DNA from: Lojkania enalia
Lineage: Eukaryota > Ascomycota > Dothideomycetes > Pleosporales
NCBI GenBank assembly: GCA_010094045.1
Contig: ML986603.1
Span: 62,001-126,000 of the forward strand
Reading direction: 5' to 3'
Length of the DNA: 64,000 nt
A model generated the notes under the pieces. It made no database searches. It saw only the letters and a list, made by a program, of their open reading frames with translations, and was not told where the DNA came from. The position numbers and the translations under genes are program-made. The number at the start of each line of letters is the position of its first letter. Positions within the stretch are counted from its first letter, which is position 1. Of the stretch, positions 56,855 to 64,000 are shown piece by piece.

Positions 56855-58610
56855 ATGATGAAATCCAGAACCAGTGCCCTCGGTTATTTGGCAACACTTT
56901 ATGTCTTTCTTTCAAGCGCATCTGCTGCGATTGATCCAGCAGGTGGCATTCAAGAGCCGCTGAGACCTGTAATTGACCCCACTAAATACAAAGCAGCATG
57001 CCCGGATTACAAGAACTATGCTATGCGACAGCAGTATGCTCTTTAAATCACCTGCAAAGATCCATGCACTAATTATATCCACAGTTCTCCGTTTAGCGAA
57101 GGCCCGATGAAACTGCCCTTCCAGCGACCCTCGAAGCACTGCCGCACCTTCGAGTCTCCGCTCGTCGAGAAGGTCATTGATGACTTCAATGAGAAGTTGC
57201 TAGACAAAGATCTCGCACGAATATTCGAGAACGCATTCCCAAATACTTTAGATACTACTGTCCGTTGGCATGTTGATGGTACACAGAAGCACAAGAGCTC
57301 GAAGAGGAATTGGGATGCAGACGCCTGGAAAGGCCCGCAGAGCTTCATTGTTACGGGTGATATTAATGCCGAATGGCTGCGGGACTCTACGAATCAATTG
57401 GCACAATACCAGCTACTAGCTAAGAAAGACAAGACGATCCACAACCTGATCCTTGGAGCCATCAACACGCAGGCAGAGTACGTCATTGGGTCTCCCTACT
57501 GTAACGCTTTCCAGCCTCCTCCACCGTCTGGTCTTAGTCCTACCTATGGCGGCGACGGTGATGATGTGCATCCTGCGTACGAACCATCTTTTGTGTTCGA
57601 GTGCAAGTACGAGCTGGACTCTCTGGCGCATTTCCTTTCTCTGACGAACCAATTCTACAATCACACCAGCTCGACCGAGTTCCTAACTACTCGCTGGCTC
57701 CTTGCTCTTGATATCTTGCTGGAAACGCTCAACGCACAATCCAAGCCTACATTTGACCCCACGACTGGCGTGTTTATCCGTAATGCATACTCCTTTAAAC
57801 GCCGTACAGACACGGGGACGGAGACTCTCAATCTCAATGGTGTCGGAAACCCCTTGAATAACGGGACAGGCCTCATCCGCAGTGCCTTCCGACCCAGCGA
57901 CGATGCCACCATTCTCGGTTTCTTCATCCCGGCCAACGCTATGATAAGCGTAGAGCTGAAACGCACAGCCAGAATCCTTGAAAAAGCAGGCAAAAAGGAG
58001 ATAGCATCGATCGTTCGAGAGTGGGGCGAAACCATCGGAAAGGGAGTGTGGGAACATGGCGTTGTGCAACACAAAAAGTTCGGCGATGTCTTTGCGTATG
58101 AGGTTGATGGCTTCGGCTCTTCGATCCTCATGGACGACGCCAATCTACCATCTCTCCTTGCGTTACCGCTCCTCGGATTCGTTAGCAGCGATGACAAAGT
58201 ATACCAGAACACTCGCAAGATGATCCTTCAGAAGGACGGAAATCCGTATTATCTGACCGGTGATGACTTCCACGGTATTGGTGGCCCGCATGTTGGTCTG
58301 CAGCATGCGTGGCCGATGAGTGCCCTCGTGCAAGCTATGACAAGCGATGAGGATCAGGAGATTGAAAAGTGCCTAGGCTTAGTGAAGAATGTGAGTCGGA
58401 ATGGACTGATACATGAAAGCATTAATGTTGATTATTCGTCCGATTATACTCGTAAGTGATGGCCTCCTATACAAAGGATGCTGCTAATGCTGCAAAGGTC
58501 CCTGGTTTGCATGGGCCAACTCAGTCTTTGCGCAAACATTACTAGATCTAGCGAAGCGGAAACCGCATCTCTTATTTGGCAAGGGCGCGGAATCGTACGT
58601 TTTTGGATGA
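56855..58610 (+). CDS. GH125 exo-alpha-1,6-mannosidase, secretory
   Basis: GH125 enzymes cut alpha-1,6-linked mannose from mannan-type glycans. I model three exons: 56855-57033, 57085-58451 and 58498-58610 (552 aa), with introns of 51 and 46 nt. The start is the first of two ATGs (MMKS). A signal peptide covers about residues 1-24 (ending SSASA). Family blocks follow: QHSPFSEGPMKLPFQRP, FIVTGDINAEWLRDSTNQ with the active-site Asp-Arg-Asp region, IGSPYCNAFQPP, RSAFRPSDDATILGFFIPAN, DGFGSSILMDDANLPSLL, IGGPHVGLQHAWPMS and WFAWANSVFAQTLLDL. It may act in the cell wall or in mannoprotein turnover. There is no carbohydrate-binding module. A shorter start at the second ATG would leave the signal intact. 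Confidence 0.94.
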
Positions 58611-58994
58611 AGATAGAAGACTTGCACGTGTCATGAAATGAATTTGTCTTTGCATTGGCCGCAGCTGGGATAGTGATGCAGCTCCAGTCAGGCTGACTCT
58701 GCGCAAGACGCCCCTATTCGACGCGCCTCCTGCGCCCTCACTGCCACATTATGAATTGTGCCATATTGACCCTCGCCTACCATTAAGCTGCGGCTATGTG
58801 ATGCGAGCTTACAAAACTCGTTCAACTTACCTCCCCTATGAAGCGAGAATTATGTCTCGATGCCTTACTGTCATGGTTTATCTGAGCATGGTTCAACGGA
58901 AGCAGTTGGCTAGACCGAATGCGACCTTGCACTGGCTCCTAACCTCCTACCTTAAGAATGGTGTTGGGATACGAGAAGATTGAGTGACAGTGCG
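58611..58994. other. Intergenic between convergent genes
   Basis: This 384-bp gap holds the 3' flanks of the GH125 and pop4 genes. No RNA gene is seen. Confidence 0.5.
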
Positions 58995-59721
58995 TCATAT
59001 GTCTGGCTGGTAATGCATCTTGTACTTCTTGTTGGCCCTATCAGGCGCACGGTTTTGGAACTGTTCCCCGAGAATCTCGAAAATTAGTGGACTTTGCGGT
59101 TCGCAGCCTTCTTTTGTAGGAATAGGAATCTTAAATCGGAACACAGTGTGCTCCTTTGGAATTGCTGCGTCTATTAGCCTCTGTGCTCTTACCACTGCAG
59201 AAAGTCTTACTCTTGAGAGCATTGCCCTTAGTGATGATTTCGAACACGAACTTGGAATCCCTTACAACGATTCCTTTCAACCCAACCCGACTCACACACC
59301 GACTCCTGACAACCTTTAGCATTGCACCATGCATGTCCGCACTCGCTAGCACCGGCCCCGAGCTTGCTGCATTGACATATGCTCTCTCTCCTCCCACACC
59401 CAGTATCTCCCTCATGTACCCGAGCCAAAGGTTGTGCAATGGTTCATATATAGCGAACCGCCTCTGCTCCATGGGAATTTCCAAGAGTCCTAGGGATCGT
59501 TTCTTGGCAGCGGAAAGCGGGCGAGGCTTCCGGGCTTTGCGCTTCTTGGCCTTGTCTTGCCTCTCATTGCGCACGCGGCGGCGGAGCGCGCGGGCTGAGG
59601 GCGTAGGGGAGGATGGGCGGACATAGAGGGGTCGTTTGATGACGCGCTCGTTGTATAGGTCTGAGGCTGTGGTGGGGGAGTGGGCACGGGAGAGTAGTGC
59701 ATGCGTAAGCGTGTCGGTCAT
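58995..59721 (-). CDS. RNase P/MRP subunit Pop4 (Rpp29)
   Basis: Pop4 is a shared protein subunit of RNase P and RNase MRP that helps bind tRNA or rRNA precursors in the nucleus. I model two exons, 59721-59211 and 59164-58995 (226 aa), with a 46-nt intron inside the domain. The acceptor at 59165 gives GNALKTIPKEHTVFRF, the family consensus. A basic N-terminal linker (about 35-75, RRRVRNERQDKAKKRKARK) is followed by the Sm-like domain (about 85-226, GLKGIVVRDSKFVFEIITKGN and PKEHTVFRFKIP). It is divergent from the ABC transporter gene. Confidence 0.93.
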
Positions 59722-60457
59722 GGCTGGCGGTGAGATGCTGGTGGTGGGGAGACTGCGGTGGCTGAACGGTTGTTCCGATCTTTGTGGGGAGATGAAATCG
59801 CATGCAGAACCGAGCTCAGTCGTGGATCGCGAGGCAGACTCTTAGGCGAGCTCTAGCGCAACCTGGGGTTTTGTATGGTGACGCGTAGCGCCTAGGCCGG
59901 CGCAGCGGAAGGATGAAAATGTGAGGAGTCTGTGAATGTGAAGAAGCGTTGAAGTCCAGATAAACGACGTGCGCGACCAAATTCGGAATGATTGGGAGCG
60001 CACGGAACTTCGGTGGTTTGCCAAGGCTCCCCCGGCTCTGAATTTCCCCCTGTCACTTCTCTCATTCTTAGACGTGGATTCACAGGTTTATCCATAGCTA
60101 AATACCTTCGACATGAGGAAGACATCCGGTCAGCGCGCATCCTCGAATCTTTGTTTTGACCGGTTAAGAGGCGCCAAACGTCTCCTGTTCTTGATGTCTC
60201 GTATTCACTCGTCTTCAAGCCACAACATCCGACACCAAGAACGCCATGTCTTCGCGACGAATACGAGCGCTGCAAGGCGTATCACGTTCCCTTGAGCTGG
60301 ACAACACAGCCTCAGGTCATCGTACTCTTCGGATTCATTCTTCTATCTTGCCTTGGCTTTAAGATTGAAAACAGCCATATTGTCTTCCTAGGCTTCACTG
60401 CGCTCATTCATATCTGTTATGTGCAAAGTAGTTTTTGTCCCCTAACTGCACTCCATC
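59722..60457. other. Divergent intergenic region
   Basis: This 736-bp shared 5' flank lies between pop4 and the ABC transporter gene. Frames inside it lack domains. Confidence 0.5.
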
Positions 60458-63400
60458 ATGGCCGCTCCACTGCTGCTGCGCCAGATCTGGACGCTCGCAT
60501 GGAAGGACATTCTCCTGATTCTAAATCCTAAACGGAGAAACTCGACCATCTTCCGCTCTCTAACTATTCCTATCATCTTCGTCATCTACGTCTCATTCAT
60601 CATTAAAGTATACTGGCCGACCGAGAAATATGGTGTTGCGACACCAAGCGATATAAGACCACTTTCCGAGGCCATCAGAGACGCTCCAGGGGAACGAAGG
60701 ACGCTTGCGCTCTGCAACTATGGGCCTATCGGCGGTGACATCGATAGAGTTATCGAGGCAGTTGCATCAGAAGCCAGAGGGAGTGATGGTCAGATCATAC
60801 AAATATTGCGCGATCCCAACGAACTTCTCACCCTGTGTAAAACATCCCTCTCGGCGGTCTCGAAATGTTATGCCGCAGCCGAATTCTTCTCGTCACCAAA
60901 TGAAGGAGGCTCATGGCACTATGAAATCCGCGTAGACGGCGCCCTTGGATACAAAATCGACGTCCACAAGAATACCAACGATGCACAACTCATTCCAATT
61001 CCCCTACAGCACGCCATTGATGCCGCGATTGCTAGTGTGAACTCCACAGGTGGGGCACAAGCCCTACCCTCTAACATCAAGGAGTATCCATACACGTCGA
61101 AGACACAGAAAGAATGGGATGATTCTGTTGTAACTTCGATTCAAAGTGCGAACACGAAATATATCGCCATTGTCTGGTATATTGGTTTCATTGGTCTTTG
61201 CTATCAACTAGTAGGTGTCATGGCCCGAGAAAGAGAACAAGGTATGGCCGATCTATTGGAATCAATGATGCCGAATGTTAGACGGTGGGAGCCTCAAGTC
61301 GCGCGCTTGTTGGGTCGCTGGCTTGCATTCACGCTTGTGAGTATCCCTGTTCTACTGGACTTTACATAGATTAATAACATCTTTAGGTTTACTTCCCGAG
61401 TTTCATTATAATGGCAATAATTGCGAAGGCTGGGCTGTTCCCTAAGACGAACACAGGCATTCTCATCGTTTTCTTCATATTGACCGGCCTATCACTCAAT
61501 TCATTCTCCCTCTTAGGAGCAGCTTTCTTCAAGAAAGCTCAGCTCAGCGGCATCACGGTCACATGCATTGCTCTCCTGCTCGGCATCCTTGCTCAAATAT
61601 CCCAGAAGACGATATCAACGGGGGCTGTCGCTATTCTCAGCATACTATTTACTCCAATGACTTTCGTCTACTCCATGATCTTTTTGGCACGGTATGAAAA
61701 CAAGCAAATAGCGCCGAACCTTGTCGAAATGGCGCCTGGTGCTAGCTGGAGGCTGCCTGGGCTAGTTCTTTGGATATTTATGATCATTCAGATCTTCGCT
61801 TATCCAATACTTGCTGCGCTTGTCGAACATTGGCTTTACCACACAGCATCCCAAGGAAGGAGCATCATCTACAACGACTCTGCACAGCCGGTATTACTAA
61901 CTAACTTCACGAAGCATTACTATCCGAACTGGTTCTTCCGCAATGTAGCGCCTGTATTCAGTATCAAACGCACTATCGTCCGCGCCGTTACCGACGTGTC
62001 TATTGCTCCGATGAAGGGTCAAATCATGGTGCTCGTTGGTGCAAACGGTTGTGGCAAGTCAACCACTCTCAATGCTATCGCGGGCTTGGGCGGCGTTACT
62101 TCCGGCTCAATTACCGTTAATGGGTCAGGAGGCATAGGTATTTGCCCACAAAAGAATGTTCTGTGGGATCATCTTACCGTCGAACAACATGCAAAAATCT
62201 TTAACCGTATCAAGTCCAGTATAGTCAACTCTGCTACGGAGAGTGAACTCAGCAAGCTCATCAGTGATTGCGGTCTTACACAGAAGAATAAATCAATCTC
62301 TCAGACGCTCTCCGGCGGCCAGAAACGCAAACTGCAGCTTATCTTGATGCTGACTGGTGGGAGTCAGGTATGCTGCGTTGATGAAGTTTCTGGCGGACTC
62401 GATCCTCTGTCACGGCGAAAGATTTGGGACATTCTTCTTGCCGAACGAGGCAAGCGAACGATCCTGCTGACGACCCATTTCCTCGACGAGGCCGAGTTCC
62501 TTGCTGACCACATGGTGATCATGTCGAAAGGCAGTTTAAAAGCGGAAGGCTCGGTGTCTGAGTTGAAGAGCAAGCTCGGTGGCGGCTTCCGCTTCCACTT
62601 CTTGCATGGTTCTGGATATGGAGATTTGCCTGATGTTGAGGAGCTGTTTATAGGAGAACACAAGGAGTCTATGTTTGACCAGACTATCTACACTGTCAAG
62701 GATACTAAGCGATCGGTGAGGATTATTAAAGAGCTTGAAGAACGCCGCGTCAAGGGTTACCAAGTCACCGGGCCCACTATTGAAGAGGTGTTCATGAAAC
62801 TCGCCGAGGATCCCGACGCGCTTCTTCCATCTCATGCTTCTTTATCTTCCAATGACGACCAGAACAGCCATAAAACTCCACATCATGAGAAGAATGCCAA
62901 TTTCAGCGCCTCTGAGGCACCTGATGAGCCTCTTATGACCGGAAAGGCCCTCACTTTCTTGCAGCAGTCGTTCATCCTATTTCGAAAACGACTGACCATC
63001 CTCAAACGCAACTACCTCCCTTACACTTCAGCCTTCTTAATTCCGATCATTGCAACAGCCGCGATATCAGTTCTCTTATATGACAGAAGTTACGGCGGTT
63101 GTGAGCCAAACCAACAGGTCCGAGATGCTGATATCCAAACTCTAGATGACGATAGCGATTACAAGCCGTTTCTGGTCGTAGGTCCGCTCAGTGCTCTCAC
63201 CAATGTTAACTTGACCGCATTTCAATCTATGTTACCACCGCAATTCGGCGACGCAAATTCCTCTCTGGATGCTTTTCAGGAATATATACAAATCGTCAAC
63301 TCGCTTGATGAATTCAATGCTTATATCCGAACAAACTTTAGCAAGGTAACACCCGGTGGTTTCTTCCTGGGCGAGGAACCAGTGTTCAGTTACTGGTCTA

Positions 63401-64000
63401 ATATTGGCTTCTTGGGTGTTTATTCTTCTATCTTCATGCAAAATGCTGTTGATATGCTTCTCACAAACACTTCCATTCAAACTACCTTCCGGTAAGCCTA
63501 TTTTTGTATTTAACTAATAGCGAACATATTAGCTGATTTAGAATAGGCCTTTCAATATTCCCTGGCGCGAGGATGCTACTAATCAGATCCAGTTTATATT
63601 CTATTTTGGTCTTATTATGTCTTGCTACCCGGCCTTCTTTGCACTTTATCCAACCGTTGAAAGGTTACGCAAGATCAGGGCGTTACAATATAGCAATGGT
63701 GCCAGACCCTTGCCACTTTGGTATGTTCTTCCCTCGATCCTGCTCCATTATCCTCATCCCCCGCCTACAAATGTTAAGCTTGGGCCGTGGGCTGGATTCC
63801 AATCTCGTATGAAGAAACGGTTCGCAATAACCTTATTTGCTGATCATTACCACAGGCTAGCGTATTTGTCTTTCGACTGGCTCAACGTTCTCATTACAAG
63901 TGGTATCATGACCATCATCCTCGCTGCTTCTACAGCAGACAATTGGTGGAACATCGGATATCTCTTTGTTGCTCTATTCTTATATGGCATGGCTGCATTG
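60458..64000 (+). CDS. ABCA-type ABC transporter, 3' end beyond the window
   Basis: ABCA-class transporters move lipids or related molecules across membranes. I model the visible exons as 60458-61336, 61387-63491, 63547-63720 and 63856-64000 (continuing), with introns of 50, 55, 55-type and 135 nt. The AG at 63546 was chosen because it restores FRPFNIPWRED. The first part has one N-terminal helix, a lumenal loop of about 240 residues with several Cys, and six helices. The first nucleotide-binding domain then carries Walker A GANGCGKST (about residue 510), signature LSGGQKRK (about 600), Walker B CCVDEVSGG and the switch His of TTHFLDEAE. A linker follows, and the second transmembrane unit begins near 62990. 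The second nucleotide-binding domain should lie past the window. The family is clear, the substrate is not. Confidence 0.92.

Noticed and set aside
59165..59210. Earlier acceptor in pop4, giving a 40-nt intron
   Set aside because: It would add residues before IPKEH and place the branch site too near the acceptor; the AG at 59165 restores the family consensus.
63492..63546. Acceptor at 63540 in the ABC transporter
   Set aside because: It gives a frame that loses the conserved helix sequence; the later AG restores FRPFNIPW.
43468..64000. A secondary-metabolite or catabolic gene cluster
   Set aside because: No polyketide synthase, NRPS, terpene synthase or pathway set is present, and the genes are a mix of unrelated housekeeping and nutrient functions.
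1..64000. CRISPR array, rRNA genes, prokaryotic operon or phage
   Set aside because: No regularly spaced repeats, rRNA motifs or prokaryotic gene arrangement are seen; introns and protein families are fungal.

Overview
The window is nuclear DNA of a filamentous ascomycete (Pezizomycotina). The reasons are short GT-AG introns of about 46-135 nt with CTAAC/CTGAC-like branch sites, a full-length xylanase regulator of the XlnR/Xyr1 type, rhodopsin-fold (PTH11/SAT4-like) membrane proteins, a fungal-type GILT protein, and monocistronic genes on both strands with 0.3-1 kb gaps. I cannot assign an order or genus. Gene models were built by hand from coding frames, splice signals and remembered family conservation. 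None has been checked against transcripts.

Layout. 1-5994 is a 6 kb gene-poor stretch with simple repeats. 5995-9452 (minus) is the four-exon xlnR gene, with a long GC-rich upstream region (to about 10.95 kb) carrying tandem repeats and G/C tracts. About 10.95-14.2 kb shows no recognisable gene. 14.2-15.7 kb is an aldehyde dehydrogenase. 15.7-20.5 kb holds a rhodopsin-domain membrane protein among AT-richer DNA with unexplained open frames. 20.5-25.6 kb has she9/mdm33 (minus), a HAD phosphatase containing a 14-nt microexon, a degenerate element with terminal inverted repeats, and a NECAP-like endocytic protein. 26.2-34.1 kb has a GILT-family protein (minus), a hexokinase-like protein that is probably regulatory, a Cys-rich single-pass membrane protein and a zinc alcohol dehydrogenase. 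34.9-43.1 kb has a small membrane protein (minus), the splicing helicase prp22 and the PI(3,5)P2 phosphatase fig4 (minus). 43.5-48.9 kb has a Dal5-type MFS transporter (minus), a truncated Gfd2-like nuclease remnant (minus) and an intronless TPR protein. 50.2-55.0 kb has a second rhodopsin-domain protein, a Kes1-type oxysterol-binding protein (minus) and a secreted L-asparaginase. 55.6-58.6 kb has a cyanamide hydratase pseudogene and a GH125 mannosidase. 59.0-64.0 kb has pop4 (minus) and the first part of an ABCA-type transporter that runs off the window.

How the genes fit together. I see no biosynthetic cluster and no co-directional operon-like block. Most genes are housekeeping (splicing, RNase P, lipid and phosphoinositide traffic, mitochondrial shape) mixed with nutrient-acquisition genes (XlnR, hexokinase-like protein, alcohol dehydrogenase, asparaginase, Dal5-like permease, GH125). 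That mix is loosely themed but is not evidence of a pathway. I did not find a convincing new biological system. The items most worth a second look are the intact-frame cyanamide hydratase pseudogene, the microexons, the Gfd2-like remnant, the inverted-repeat element, the hexokinase-like protein with an altered nucleotide-binding motif, and the structured DNA upstream of xlnR.
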